A stretch of DNA of 49,354 nucleotides from positions 1-49,354 of the forward strand of contig CAAFZS010000017.1 in NCBI GenBank assembly GCA_900767595.1, in the 5' to 3' direction. Both the position numbers and the translations under genes were made by a program. The notes beneath the pieces were generated by a model that saw nothing but the letters and a program-made list of their open reading frames with translations, was not told where the DNA came from and ran no database searches. The DNA comes from Bacteroidales bacterium. Lineage in GTDB: Bacteria; Bacteroidota; Bacteroidia; Bacteroidales; Paludibacteraceae. Below are positions 25,064 through 34,488 of the stretch, piece by piece. The number at the start of each line of letters is the position of its first letter. Position 1 is the stretch's first letter.

Positions 25064-26089
25064 TTAACGGATGAGGAATCCAAAGTTATCTACATTCTTC
25101 AATGCCACTCCCGTCCCACGTGCTACCGCGTGTAACGGATCTTCTGCAACATGGAAAGGAATCGTTATCTTATCGCTTAAACGTTTGGCCAAACCATGCA
25201 ATAAAGCACCACCACCCGCCAAATAAATGCCACGTTTTACGATATCGGCATACAACTCACTCGGCGTGGACTCGAGGGCATTAAGGATTGCACCCTCTAT
25301 CTTGGCAATACTCTTTTCCAGGCAATGGGCTATCTCCTGATAACTAACCGGGACTTGCATCGGTAGGGCAGTTACTTTATTAGGACCTATCACAATATAA
25401 TCCTCCGGAGCGTCCTCTAATACAGGCAATGCCGAACCGACTTGTATCTTGATACGTTCTGCTGTCGGCTCGTCGATACGAATATTATGGATACGTCCCA
25501 TATACTCAATAATATCGGCATTAAGGTCATCACCGGCAATCTTAATGGATTTGTTGGAAACAATACCTCCCAAAGAGATAACCGCGATTTCCGTTGTACC
25601 GCCACCTATATCAACGATCATACAACCTTCGGGGCTCTCCACATCAATACCCATACCAATAGCCGCAGCCATTGGCTCATAAATCATATATACCTCGCGG
25701 GCACCTGCGTGTTCCGAACTATCGCGTACCGCGCGTATCTCTACTTCGGTACTGCCCGAGGGGATACAAACAACCATACGGATACTGGGAGTGAACAGGT
25801 GTGTTTGTTGAGGAATCATGCGAATCATTCCGCGAATCATCATCTCACAAGCATAGAAGTCTGCAATCACACCGTCACGTAAGGGGCGGACAGTACGGAT
25901 CATATTACCTCCCTTACCTATCATTTGTTGTGCACGACGGCCCACGGCTGCCATACGGTTATCCGCCATACTAATGGCTACTACTGAGGGTTCATCTACG
26001 ACCACCTGGTCCTCATGAATGATAATGGTGTTCGCTGTTCCAAGGTCGATTGCGATCTCTTGGGTGAAAGAAAAAAGTCCTAGTTTCAT
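25064..26089 (-). CDS. mreB: Actin-like cell shape protein MreB
   Basis: 341 aa from M26089 (MKLGLFSFTQEIAIDLGTANT). The longer frame from 26125 would begin upstream of the predicted transcript start. Actin-fold nucleotide motifs are intact: DLGTANT, DIGGGTTEIAV, and LAGGGALLHGL. Forms membrane-bound filaments that steer sidewall synthesis. First gene of the 14-gene minus-strand string. The presence of mreB, mrdA and rodA together suggests a rod-shaped or ovoid cell. Confidence 0.96.
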   Translation of the reverse strand: MKLGLFSFTQEIAIDLGTANTIIIHEDQVVVDEPSVVAISMADNRMAAVGRRAQQMIGKGGNMIRTVRPLRDGVIADFYACEMMIRGMIRMIPQQTHLFTPSIRMVVCIPSGSTEVEIRAVRDSSEHAGAREVYMIYEPMAAAIGMGIDVESPEGCMIVDIGGGTTEIAVISLGGIVSNKSIKIAGDDLNADIIEYMGRIHNIRIDEPTAERIKIQVGSALPVLEDAPEDYIVIGPNKVTALPMQVPVSYQEIAHCLEKSIAKIEGAILNALESTPSELYADIVKRGIYLAGGGALLHGLAKRLSDKITIPFHVAEDPLHAVARGTGVALKNVDNFGFLIR

Positions 26090-26122
26090 ATAGTAAAAAT
26101 GTTTGTTATCTGTAAAATTGTG

Positions 26123-26154
26123 CAAAGATACAACTTTTTTTTCATATATGAAAA
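26123..26154 (-). promoter_or_regulatory. Promoter of the mreB operon
   Basis: Minus strand: TTTT (26154-26151), 20 bases, TATCTTTG (26130-26123), with the extended CATATAT and A-tract features of the other promoters. Only the G of the -33 box is missing. Predicted start near 26118, leader about 30 bases. Confidence 0.7.
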
Positions 26155-26170
26155 TGAAAATGAATTTTTT

Positions 26171-26209
26171 TTAAAAAAAAAGAAAGATGGTTAAAAAACC
26201 ATCTTTCTT
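26171..26209 (-). terminator. Rho-independent terminator after tRNA-Asn
   Basis: A perfect 13-bp stem (26180-26192 with 26197-26209; AAGAAAGATGGTT and its complement), a 4-base loop, and an eight-T run on the minus strand (26179-26172). It starts two bases past the tRNA 3' end, insulating mreB from tRNA transcription. Confidence 0.93.
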
Positions 26210-26210
26210 G

Positions 26211-26284
26211 CGCTCCCTCTAGGACTTGAACCTAGGACCCCCTGATTAACAGTCAGATGCTCTAACCGACTGAGCTAAGGAAGC
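26211..26284 (-). tRNA. tRNA-Asn (anticodon GTT)
   Basis: A 74-nt cloverleaf on the minus strand. The acceptor stem pairs GCTTCCT with AGGGAGC (one G-U), the anticodon loop reads CTGTTAA with GTT centred, and the T arm contains GGTTCAAGTCC. Base 73 is G. CCA is not encoded: the genomic bases after it are CAA. It would decode AAC/AAU. Confidence 0.95.
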
Positions 26285-26329
26285 AGTCGTTTTTCCTTTA
26301 TTTTTAGCTTTCTTTCTCAAAAGCGGGTG

Positions 26330-26361
26330 CAAAATTACAAAATTTTTTTTATATAAGCAAG
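26330..26361 (-). promoter_or_regulatory. Promoter of tRNA-Asn
   Basis: Minus strand: CTTG (26361-26358), 20 bases, TAATTTTG (26337-26330). It carries the TTATAT extension after the -33 box and an A tract. Start near 26325, about 40 bases before the mature tRNA. Confidence 0.75.
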
Positions 26362-26381
26362 TTTTTTTGAAAAAAAATGCG

Positions 26382-26389
26382 TATCTTTG
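26382..26389 (+). promoter_or_regulatory. -7 box of the kinase-plsC operon
   Basis: TATCTTTG followed by CA, 60 bases before the preferred kinase start. At the expected -33 position the sequence is CAAG rather than TTTG, and those same bases form the -33 box of the opposite tRNA promoter. The two promoters therefore overlap back to back. Confidence 0.5.
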
Positions 26390-26448
26390 CAAAAAATTTC
26401 ACAAAAACGGTCATTTTTGACAAAAAACACACCTCAAAACGGGAAAAA

Positions 26449-27450
26449 ATGAAAAAAGTTTTAGGATTAGGCAATGCCTTGACAGATGTTTTATTACAAG
26501 TTTCCGAAGACGACCTGCGCGAATTAGGGTTGCCGAAGGGTAGTATGAACCTTATTTCGATGGAGCAGGCGGAACAAATCCAAATGCGTTTTGCATCGGT
26601 ACGCAAACGTATGGTTGCCGGCGGTAGTGCCAGTAACGCCATTGCAACGATTGCATCTTTAGGCGGAAAAGCCGCTTTTATCGGCAAGATCGGTAATGAC
26701 GAAGTGGGTGATTTCTATCGCGAGGATATGATCAAGAACGGGGTTAAGCCCTTGCTCTTGTCCAGCGACAAACAAATGTCCGGATGCAGTATCGTACTCA
26801 TTACCCCCGATGGAGAGCGCACTTTTGCCACCTACCTTGGTGCCGCAGCGGATATGCAAGCGGACGATATCCACAAAGAGGCGTTTGCTGGTTACGATAT
26901 CTTCCATATTGAAGGATATCTTGTGCAAAACCACGACCTGATAGAAAAAGCCATCCGTATGGCAAAAGAGAGCGGATGTATGGTTTCATTGGATCTTGCC
27001 AGTTACAATGTTGTCAACGAAAACCATTATTTCCTCAAGGAACTGATAAAAAAATATGTGGATATCGTCTTTGCCAACGAAGACGAATCGTTTGCTTATA
27101 CCCATCTCAATCCGGAAGAGTCCGTAGCGAAGATTGCTGAGCAATGCGATATCGCGGTCGTAAAAGTCGGCAAATTAGGCAGTTATATCCAACAAGGGAA
27201 AAACATGTACCATATCGGTGCTATCACCACCAACTGTACAGACTCTACCGGAGCGGGAGACTTGTATGCCGGGGGATTCTTACACGCACTCAGTGACGGT
27301 TTCGACATCCGCCGCTGCGGAGAGATCGGCACCATCGCGGCAGGACGTGTTGTGGAGATTATCGGAACCAAACTTTCGGAGGAGACATGGGATGAGATTC
27401 GTCGTATTTGTGCTCTTTATCGTGGATTTATGATGAAATACAACCTGTAA
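26449..27450 (+). CDS. PfkB-family carbohydrate/nucleoside kinase
   Basis: 333 aa from M26449 (MKKVLGLGNALTDVLLQ); the frame extends to 26377, upstream of the predicted transcript start. Ribokinase-fold signatures are GGSASNAIATIASLGG (PfkB motif 1) and DSTGAGDLYAGGF (motif 2, with the catalytic Asp). Sequence style is that of the adenosine kinase-like group in Bacteroidota, but substrate cannot be assigned by eye. It leads a three-gene run with plsC and a membrane protein. Confidence 0.88.
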   Translation: MKKVLGLGNALTDVLLQVSEDDLRELGLPKGSMNLISMEQAEQIQMRFASVRKRMVAGGSASNAIATIASLGGKAAFIGKIGNDEVGDFYREDMIKNGVKPLLLSSDKQMSGCSIVLITPDGERTFATYLGAAADMQADDIHKEAFAGYDIFHIEGYLVQNHDLIEKAIRMAKESGCMVSLDLASYNVVNENHYFLKELIKKYVDIVFANEDESFAYTHLNPEESVAKIAEQCDIAVVKVGKLGSYIQQGKNMYHIGAITTNCTDSTGAGDLYAGGFLHALSDGFDIRRCGEIGTIAAGRVVEIIGTKLSEETWDEIRRICALYRGFMMKYNL

Positions 27451-27457
27451 CTGCCCA

Positions 27458-28165
27458 ATGAAAATCCTTTATCGTCTATATCAACTTTTTATCGTGGTGC
27501 CCATTCTGTTTGTCGTCACCCTATCCGCAGCCGTTTTAACGATTATCTTTTGTCCTTGGCCCAATGCCGAGTGGCTTCATAAAGTACAACAGTTTTGGGC
27601 ACGTTGTTTCTGTTGGCTTTTGTTTATACCCGTAGAGGTACAGGGATTAGAGAATATCCAACCCCACCAATCGTACGTTTTTGTAAGCAACCATCAGTCT
27701 TCTTTCGATATTTTTGTTATCTATGGTTGGTTGCCCGTCATCTTCAAATGGCTAATGAAGCAGGAGTTGCGTCATATTCCCATAGTGGGATCTGCCTGCA
27801 AAGCCGCCGGTCACATCTTTATTGACCGCCGAAACCCCGTCGCCGCGATGGAGAGCATCCAACAAGTGGAAAAAACACTGGTCAACGGTATCAGTACCGT
27901 TATCTTCCCGGAGGGAACACGCTCCCTCGACGGTCAAGTCGGCCGGTTTAAACGGGGCGCTTTCCAAGTTGCCCTGGATGCGCACTTACCCATCCTGCCC
28001 ATCTCATTGACAGGCTGTTATCAGGTAATGCCCAAAGGCGCCTTATGGGTTAAACGCCACCCTATCCGGATGACTATTGGTCAGCCGATTATGCCACCAA
28101 AAGAAACAGACGATATCAATGGATTCATCGAAACCATACGACAAACCATTATTCAAGGCTGTTAA
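27458..28165 (+). CDS. plsC: 1-acyl-sn-glycerol-3-phosphate acyltransferase
   Basis: 235 aa. An N-terminal hydrophobic helix (FIVVPILFVVTLSAAVLTIIF) anchors it to the inner membrane. The catalytic NHQSSFD motif (HxxxxD) and the substrate-binding FPEGTRS motif are intact. Adds the second acyl chain to make phosphatidic acid. Its 3' end overlaps the start of the next gene by 47 bases. Confidence 0.93.
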   Translation: MKILYRLYQLFIVVPILFVVTLSAAVLTIIFCPWPNAEWLHKVQQFWARCFCWLLFIPVEVQGLENIQPHQSYVFVSNHQSSFDIFVIYGWLPVIFKWLMKQELRHIPIVGSACKAAGHIFIDRRNPVAAMESIQQVEKTLVNGISTVIFPEGTRSLDGQVGRFKRGAFQVALDAHLPILPISLTGCYQVMPKGALWVKRHPIRMTIGQPIMPPKETDDINGFIETIRQTIIQGC

Positions 28166-29000
28166 GATTCTTTTAGCAATAGCCGCTTATGGCTATTTGA
28201 CCTATAAGCTCATCAGCTATAAAGATTATTCTTCCCTGTTCAACACATGGGACTCCCTTGATATGGAACGTATCGGCTGGTTGATTTGTGCAATTGCATT
28301 ATTCCCGCTTAACCTCTTTCTGGAAGCCGGCAAATGGCGGTTCTTATTACGAGACCTCCATCCTGTCACTTATACCGAAGCACAGCGACATGTCTATTGC
28401 GGCATGGTGGGTGCCTTCATAACCCCCTATCGTGTAGGCGATTATCCGGCAAGAGCAATGTTCTTAGAAGATAGGACTTTATTGGGAAAAGCCACCGTAT
28501 TAGGCTTCGTCGGCGGGGCGGCTCAAACGATGGTTATTATTCTCTTCGGTATTTTTCCTTCCATCTACTATCTCAACAACAACCTCAATATGATTTGGGC
28601 TTTTTTAGGATTCGTCATTTGTTTGGGTGTTATCCTTATTGCTCCCCGTTTAATAAAACAACACTTCTCCTTCACCCGACTCCTTGGTGCGATGGGTTGG
28701 TCATCCTTGCGTTACCTCGTTTTTTCTTTGCAGTTATATGCTATTTTGCTCTTTGTGGGTGCACCTATAACCTTATTGGAAGCCCTTTGCTCTATTCCGC
28801 TTTATTATCTGTTAGTAACCGTTACCCCGAATATGCCCGCTGCCGATTTGGGTATTCGCGGAGGTTGGGCTATGGTGGTGTTTGAGCGTTACACCACCCC
28901 GCCTTTGATTACGTTAGCCGTTCTTATCATTTATACCGTCAACACGCTCTTACCCACCTTGATCGGGTCATTCCTTTTATATCGCCGTCCTATAGAGTAG
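28119..29000 (+). CDS. Flippase-like membrane protein (LPG synthase TM region family)
   Basis: About 293 aa from M28119 (MDSSKPYDKPLFK); the frame opens at 28077 but deeper inside plsC. Six to eight hydrophobic segments; EAGKWRFLLRD and MVGAFITPYRVGDYPARAMFLE match the UPF0104/PF03706 family related to the membrane half of MprF and to AglD. Such proteins are predicted to move lipids or lipid-linked glycans. The link to plsC suggests phospholipid or glycolipid metabolism. Convergent with the next gene and overlapping its 3' end by 11 bases. Confidence 0.75.
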   Translation: MDSSKPYDKPLFKAVKILLAIAAYGYLTYKLISYKDYSSLFNTWDSLDMERIGWLICAIALFPLNLFLEAGKWRFLLRDLHPVTYTEAQRHVYCGMVGAFITPYRVGDYPARAMFLEDRTLLGKATVLGFVGGAAQTMVIILFGIFPSIYYLNNNLNMIWAFLGFVICLGVILIAPRLIKQHFSFTRLLGAMGWSSLRYLVFSLQLYAILLFVGAPITLLEALCSIPLYYLLVTVTPNMPAADLGIRGGWAMVVFERYTTPPLITLAVLIIYTVNTLLPTLIGSFLLYRRPIE

Positions 29001-30858
29001 CGCGCAGTAAGAGGTGGATATCCGTATCGGTGCGTTTTTTGTTGTGATCGCTCATCCAAGAAGACGCATAGATTGTTTCCGACACGCGAAAATATAGACT
29101 TAATTGCGGGATAATCTGCCATCGAAGATTAAGATAACCGCGACCGCCTAAGCCATATGTTGCGTTCGAAGAATAGGCATACAACACGTCATTCTCATAA
29201 ACGTAAATACGGTTATCCCATACCCGAGCATCAAACCCTTGCAGTCGTAGTTGCAGCGTCAAAGGTACTTTGGAAAACGAGTATTGAATATCTTGTACCA
29301 GCGACACGCCATACGTAAGGTTGCTTAACGAATCGGTCACCAGATTCGCATCCGCCCGGGTACGAAGCCGCCAACCCGATTGCTGCCAATCAAACTCATA
29401 GCGCAACGCATAAGTGGCTTTTTTGTCTTTCTGCTTGGCTCGTAACCGCAAATCCGTCTGCCAGACAACCGAAGGCTGATATCGGGTCTCTAACTGCGCA
29501 TCATAACCAAGAGAAGGGTAGGTGTGAATCCCGTACTTGGGCCCGCTAAACCGGAATATGTCCCCATACGCACTAAAACGCCAGTGGTTCAGTTTGGTAA
29601 TATCCGCACCCACATACAAACCGTTCTCGTCGTTGATGCGCGAGGTCTCGGAAAAAGCATAACCGAGCGTATTGTCAAACGTTGGTGAATAATAACGATA
29701 GAGGAGCAATAAATCGACATCCGAAACAGGCGTTACCCGCATTCCCACTTGGCTCCCTACGCCCCATCGTTTGTTTTGGGTAACCGCCACTTCGCCAAAG
29801 AGATCCACTATTCCTTGGTTCCACCTCACATTGGCTCCTCCTACAAACTGCTCCTTTCCCCGGAAATAGTTTTGGTTATAAGCGGCATTGGCAAAATAGT
29901 AACGCAACGTATCCGAATAGATCTTTTCGAGGGCTGTCACACCCGCTTGCAGTCGTCGATGGCGTATCGTCGCATTGGCTCCTACAACGTGACAGCGAAG
30001 AGAGTCATTGGTTTTAGTCAAACTGTACCAGGCACTCACATTCGCTATCCCCCAATGCATCGTAAGTCCGACTCCGTGCATTCCCTTCCCGTCAACAGAG
30101 GTGTATTTTTTCAGACCCTCCTGCGTGTTTTCTAACTGCGTCACATAGGTTGACTTGCCATTGTGGAAAGGCGTACTCACCACCAATCCCTGACCAAAAG
30201 AGGCTTGAAAATTGCCTACAACAAGCGTTTTTATACACTTAATGTTATTGATTTGTATGTATCCTCCGTATTGTAACTCTTTGGCGGGAGCGCCGGTGGG
30301 ACGACGTAACGTAAAACCAAACTGTACTTGATTGCGATAATTGAACTTATATTTCGCTTGCGCATAGACGGGATCCGTCTCAAAAACCTCGATATTCCTT
30401 AAATCCACCTGTCCCAAAACCTCGTGACGGGCATCATAAAAAACCTCCTTGGCATAGATTTTCTCCTCCTTTTGTACCGATTCCACTCGAAAGAAACAGG
30501 ACAAGTTGCGCACATCGTAATCTTGTAATCCTTCTATCAACTGCAACTCGTTAAGCGACTGCATCGGGTGGGCGTCTACATAGGTTAAGATGGCATCAAT
30601 CTGATCCCCTCGCAAGAAACGGAAACGCACCAAATCATCATAGGTAACCTGATTGATATTGAGCGGTTGGGTGGCTAATTCCACCAGTTCATCAAAATAA
30701 TCCTCACTCCCCACACCCTCCTGCTCTACGTATGCGGCATAAATGTCGTTAATCACGTTCGCAACCATTTGTAAGGAATCCGACATTTGAGCCGGACACG
30801 ACAGACTGCTTAGTAACAAGACTAAACAGACGATGGCAGATTTATACGAACAAGACAT
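28990..30858 (-). CDS. Helix-hairpin-helix domain protein with C-terminal barrel-like region
   Basis: 622 aa. Signal peptide ending near SCPAQ. Residues about 65-130 hold two helix-hairpin-helix-like (ComEA-type) units: PLNINQVTYDDLVRFRFLRGDQIDAIL and MQSLNELQLIEGLQDYDVRNL. The remainder is a long series of amphipathic strands (NYRNQVQFGFTLRR, WRFSAYGDIFRF, LSLYFRVSETIYA), consistent with an outer-membrane barrel. The combination is common and unexplained in Bacteroidota; a DNA-uptake role is possible but unproven. Thirteen bases after the CLC gene. Confidence 0.75.
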   Translation of the reverse strand: MSCSYKSAIVCLVLLLSSLSCPAQMSDSLQMVANVINDIYAAYVEQEGVGSEDYFDELVELATQPLNINQVTYDDLVRFRFLRGDQIDAILTYVDAHPMQSLNELQLIEGLQDYDVRNLSCFFRVESVQKEEKIYAKEVFYDARHEVLGQVDLRNIEVFETDPVYAQAKYKFNYRNQVQFGFTLRRPTGAPAKELQYGGYIQINNIKCIKTLVVGNFQASFGQGLVVSTPFHNGKSTYVTQLENTQEGLKKYTSVDGKGMHGVGLTMHWGIANVSAWYSLTKTNDSLRCHVVGANATIRHRRLQAGVTALEKIYSDTLRYYFANAAYNQNYFRGKEQFVGGANVRWNQGIVDLFGEVAVTQNKRWGVGSQVGMRVTPVSDVDLLLLYRYYSPTFDNTLGYAFSETSRINDENGLYVGADITKLNHWRFSAYGDIFRFSGPKYGIHTYPSLGYDAQLETRYQPSVVWQTDLRLRAKQKDKKATYALRYEFDWQQSGWRLRTRADANLVTDSLSNLTYGVSLVQDIQYSFSKVPLTLQLRLQGFDARVWDNRIYVYENDVLYAYSSNATYGLGGRGYLNLRWQIIPQLSLYFRVSETIYASSWMSDHNKKRTDTDIHLLLRATL

Positions 30859-30871
30859 GAGCCGGAATCTC

Positions 30872-32653
30872 CTATTCTTCGGAGAAATGAACTAAAACGT
30901 GACGATAGGAATTGAATATCTTCGATTTAGACACAAACCCTTGATACCGGTTCTTTTCATCTACTACGGGAAGGTTCCAAGCACCGGTGTCCTCAAAGAC
31001 CTCCATCACTTTCTCCATCGGCATATCGCTAACTAAAATAGCGGGCGGAGAAGTCATCAGTTGTTTAACAGTAAACCGCTGGTACAAACGAGGTTGAAAC
31101 ATAATATTACGCACCTCGTCTAATGACAAAACGCCTTTTAACTCTCCCTTCTGATTCACTACGGGGAAGATGTTCCGGTTACTTTCGGCAATCACTTTTA
31201 CCAATTCCCCCAGCGTCATCTCCGGATGAATAATCACAAACTCCTTCTCCAACACATTATCCATCTTGAGAAGGGTCAAAACCGAACGGTCTTTGTTGTG
31301 GGTTATCAATTCTCCTTTTTGTGCCAAACGCATCGCATACAGCGAATGCGGCTCAAAGAACTTAATCGTAATATAGGCCACAATAGAAACAATAATCAGG
31401 GGCATAAACAAGTGATAACCACCCGTCAGTTCCGCTATCAAAAAGATTCCCGTTAACGGGGCATGCATCACGCCCGACATCAAACCAGCCATACCCACCA
31501 ACGCAAAGTTCGACTCCGGCAAGGCAAAACCAAAACCATTGATTGTACGCGCCACAACAAACCCCACCAGTGCTCCCATAAACAAGGACGGAGCAAAGAT
31601 TCCGCCGACACCGCCGCCGCCATTGGTCGCCACCGAGGCAACAATCTTAAAAAGAATAACCAGCACAAAATAAACAACAATCATCCAAGGTCCCAAATGA
31701 AGACCGGCCAAAGGACTGTCATTAAAAGCCGACGAGACATCGCCATTGATAAGGTCCACAATCACATCGTATCCTTCTCCATAGAGTGGGGGAAAGAAGA
31801 ATATCAAAACTCCCAACGCCACTCCCCCGACAAGAATCTTCATCCCTATCGAACGGATATTACGCTTAAACCACTGCTCCAATCCGTTCATCCCGCGAAT
31901 GAAATAAAGGGATACGAAACCGCAAACCACTCCCAAAAGCAAATACCACGGGATACGGTCTAAGGCAAATGGTTCATATACCAAAATATTGAACATCGTA
32001 CTCTCACCTCCCGACACAAGGTAAGTAAAAGCGGTTGCTGTCACCGAAGAAATGAGCAAGGGTGCGACCGAGGTCATTGTCAAATCCATTAACAGCACTT
32101 CCAACGTGAACACCAAACCGGCAATAGGAGCGGTGAAAATTCCTCCGATGGCTCCCGCAGCACCACAACCGATCATCAACATCATCGTTTTTTGGTCCAA
32201 ACGGAAGAGTTTGGCCAAGTTGCTGCCAATGGCTGCACCGGTCAACACAATCGGGGCCTCGGCTCCGACCGAACCGCCAAAACCGATAGTAACGGCCGAC
32301 CCCACAATCGAAGTCCACATATTATGGGCCTTAATGATTGACTTGCGTTGCGAGATGGCGTACAAGATCTTTGTTATACCGTGGGAGATATCATCTTTAA
32401 CGATATAGTGCACAAAAAGAGCCGCCAAGGCAATACCTATCATCGGACAAACGAAATAAAAAAACCGGTTCTCTGCAATAAGAGGAGAGGTAAGGTATTG
32501 CTGAATAAGACGGATGGTGAACTTCAGAGCCAACGCGGCTAAAGCGGAAAGCAATCCCACAAAGAAGCTGAGGATTAAAACCAGTTGGCGTTCGGTTACA
32601 TGCCGCTCACGCCATTCGATAAAAGCATCATATCGGGGCGTTTGTTTATTCAT
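30872..32653 (-). CDS. CLC-family chloride channel/antiporter with CBS domains
   Basis: 593 aa. Ten or more hydrophobic segments. The gating-glutamate motif is GSVGAEAPIV (GxExP form), and NGGGGVGGIFAPSLFMGA is the other ion-path signature. A cytoplasmic C-terminal pair of CBS domains begins near residue 450 (MDNVLEKEFVIIHPEMTLGE and LMTSPPAILVSDMPMEKVM) and probably senses nucleotides. Whether it is a channel or an H+/Cl- exchanger cannot be decided here. Start overlaps the obg stop by eight bases. Confidence 0.9.
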   Translation of the reverse strand: MNKQTPRYDAFIEWRERHVTERQLVLILSFFVGLLSALAALALKFTIRLIQQYLTSPLIAENRFFYFVCPMIGIALAALFVHYIVKDDISHGITKILYAISQRKSIIKAHNMWTSIVGSAVTIGFGGSVGAEAPIVLTGAAIGSNLAKLFRLDQKTMMLMIGCGAAGAIGGIFTAPIAGLVFTLEVLLMDLTMTSVAPLLISSVTATAFTYLVSGGESTMFNILVYEPFALDRIPWYLLLGVVCGFVSLYFIRGMNGLEQWFKRNIRSIGMKILVGGVALGVLIFFFPPLYGEGYDVIVDLINGDVSSAFNDSPLAGLHLGPWMIVVYFVLVILFKIVASVATNGGGGVGGIFAPSLFMGALVGFVVARTINGFGFALPESNFALVGMAGLMSGVMHAPLTGIFLIAELTGGYHLFMPLIIVSIVAYITIKFFEPHSLYAMRLAQKGELITHNKDRSVLTLLKMDNVLEKEFVIIHPEMTLGELVKVIAESNRNIFPVVNQKGELKGVLSLDEVRNIMFQPRLYQRFTVKQLMTSPPAILVSDMPMEKVMEVFEDTGAWNLPVVDEKNRYQGFVSKSKIFNSYRHVLVHFSEE

Positions 32654-33797
32654 CCCAACCGATTCCCTTATACTTGTTGAGGTCCCATTCTTCCTCTACC
32701 TCATTTAGATAAATCGTTTCCGGTTCTTGTTCTTGACTCACCTCCGGTGCATGCTCGATGATGGTCACATCTATCGGTGCGTGAGAAATCTCAATGACTT
32801 GATTCTGTTCCTTGTTGAGTTCTGTCCAAAGGACATCCTTAAGTTCGTTCAAACCTTGACGGGCGACCGAAGAAATAGGCAAAACGGGAATCCCTAATTT
32901 CTTGCTCAGTCGGGTAATCGTAGCCGGCTTCACTTCCGCCGTATCGGTCTTGGAGATGGCCAAAACACGAGCCTTCGTGAGTAACTCGGGATTATATTGT
33001 TCTAATTCTTTTAAGAGAATCTTATATTCTTTTTCGATATTTTCACTCAATGCCGGCACTAAAAATAAAAGCACCGCATTGCGCTCTATATGACGCAAGA
33101 AACGCAAACCCAATCCCTTACCCTCCGAAGCACCTTCGATGATACCCGGGATATCGGCCATACAGAACGACTGCCCTTCGCGATAAGCCACAATACCCAA
33201 TTGCGGCACCAATGTAGTGAACGGATAATCGGCAATCTTCGGTTTGGCAGCACTTAAAACCGAGAGTAACGTGGATTTACCCGCATTAGGGAAACCGACC
33301 AACCCGACATCTGCCAAAACCTTAAGCTGTAATATCACATTACGCTCTTGAGCCGGTTCTCCGGGTTGGGCATAACGGGGGGCTTGGTTGGTAGCCGTAC
33401 GGAAATGCCAGTTACCTAATCCGCCCCGGCCTCCCTTAAGCAACACAATCTGTTGCTTATCCTCCTTCACCTCACATAAAAACGCACCCGTATCCCCATC
33501 ATAAACAACCGTGCCCAACGGCACTTCAATAATCTTGTCTTCTCCGTCTTTTCCGAACGAACGGGAATCGCCTCCCTTGCCACCATCGGTGGCTAAAATA
33601 TGTTTTTGATACTGCAAGTGAAGCAGTGTCCACAGATTACGGTTACCCTGCAAAATAATATGTCCTCCCCGTCCGCCGTCCCCGCCGTCGGGACCGCCTT
33701 TAGGCAAGTATTTGGCACGATGCAGGTGCATACATCCGGCACCCCCTTTACCCGAACGGCAAAAGATCTTTACATAATCGATGAAATTAGAGGACAT
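32646..33797 (-). CDS. obg: GTPase Obg
   Basis: 383 aa. The glycine-rich Obg fold (GKGGAGCMHLHRAKYLPKGG, GGDGGRGGH) is followed by the G domain with GFPNAGKSTL, the switch PFTTLVPQLG, DIPGIIEGA and the G4 SKTD. Essential GTPase acting on the large ribosomal subunit. The acidic C-terminal extension ends LNKYKGIGWDE and replaces the classical OCT domain. Lies nine bases after adk. Confidence 0.95.
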   Translation of the reverse strand: MSSNFIDYVKIFCRSGKGGAGCMHLHRAKYLPKGGPDGGDGGRGGHIILQGNRNLWTLLHLQYQKHILATDGGKGGDSRSFGKDGEDKIIEVPLGTVVYDGDTGAFLCEVKEDKQQIVLLKGGRGGLGNWHFRTATNQAPRYAQPGEPAQERNVILQLKVLADVGLVGFPNAGKSTLLSVLSAAKPKIADYPFTTLVPQLGIVAYREGQSFCMADIPGIIEGASEGKGLGLRFLRHIERNAVLLFLVPALSENIEKEYKILLKELEQYNPELLTKARVLAISKTDTAEVKPATITRLSKKLGIPVLPISSVARQGLNELKDVLWTELNKEQNQVIEISHAPIDVTIIEHAPEVSQEQEPETIYLNEVEEEWDLNKYKGIGWDE

Positions 33798-33806
33798 AGT
33801 AAACGA

Positions 33807-34379
33807 TCAGATGTGAAAACCAACGATTTTGTCTAACTGACGGAAGGTATCTTCAATCTCTCCCATTCCGTTGACAGCAAAATAATCTCCTTGCTTGAGA
33901 TAATAAGTGCTTACCGGTGCCGTTTGCTCATGATAAACCTTTAAACGTTGTTGAATAACTTCTGGAGTATCGTCGGCACGACCACTCGTTTGGCCACGGA
34001 AAAGCATACGGTTGACAAGTTCCTTCTCCTCCACCAGTAATTCGATAAGGAGAGCTTGAAGATGACGATTTTGCATCATTACCGTCAAGGCTTTAGCTTG
34101 CTCCACGGTACGAGGGAAGCCGTCTAAAATAACCCCCTTACAATCTTTTGGCAGGTTGTCAAAGAATGTATCAATGAGGGCGATCATCTTTTCGTCAGGA
34201 ACAAGATTTCCTTTCGAGATGATGGCATCAATCTCCTTCCCCAAAGCACTACCGGATTTGATTTCTGCACGTAGGGCATCCCCAGTAGAGAAATGAAGCA
34301 AATGATATTTCTTAGCTAATAATTCCGATTGGGTCCCTTTTCCGCTTCCGGGAGCACCGCAAAGAATGATATTGGTCAT
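33807..34379 (-). CDS. adk: Adenylate kinase
   Basis: 190 aa. P-loop GAPGSGKGTQ, the AMP-binding STGDALRAEI, the GFPRT motif (LDGFPRTVEQA) and the short lid RADDTPEVIQQRL identify a short-lid form without zinc ligands. Interconverts ATP+AMP and 2 ADP. First gene of adk-obg-CLC-HhH. No promoter of the usual form is visible in the 58 bases before it, which carry an AT-rich TATATA run. Confidence 0.95.
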   Translation of the reverse strand: MTNIILCGAPGSGKGTQSELLAKKYHLLHFSTGDALRAEIKSGSALGKEIDAIISKGNLVPDEKMIALIDTFFDNLPKDCKGVILDGFPRTVEQAKALTVMMQNRHLQALLIELLVEEKELVNRMLFRGQTSGRADDTPEVIQQRLKVYHEQTAPVSTYYLKQGDYFAVNGMGEIEDTFRQLDKIVGFHI

Positions 34380-34437
34380 AACTGTATATATATTATATAA
34401 TAAGGTGTGGCGTTTGTTTCAAACTTGGTTAGTACGC

Positions 34438-34473
34438 AAAAAACGAGCTGCCTTTTTCGGGCAACTCGTTTTT
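34438..34473 (-). terminator. Terminator after the HU gene
   Basis: Stem AAAAACGAG-TGCC with one C/A mismatch: left arm 34438-34452, right arm 34460-34473, loop of about seven bases, ending in a T run on the minus strand. It separates HU from adk. Confidence 0.85.
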
Positions 34474-34488
34474 ATACAGTCTGATAAA

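Noticed and set aside
26377..26448. ATG 26377 as the kinase start
   Set aside because: It lies upstream of the TATCTTTG box at 26382-26389; family homology begins at M26449.
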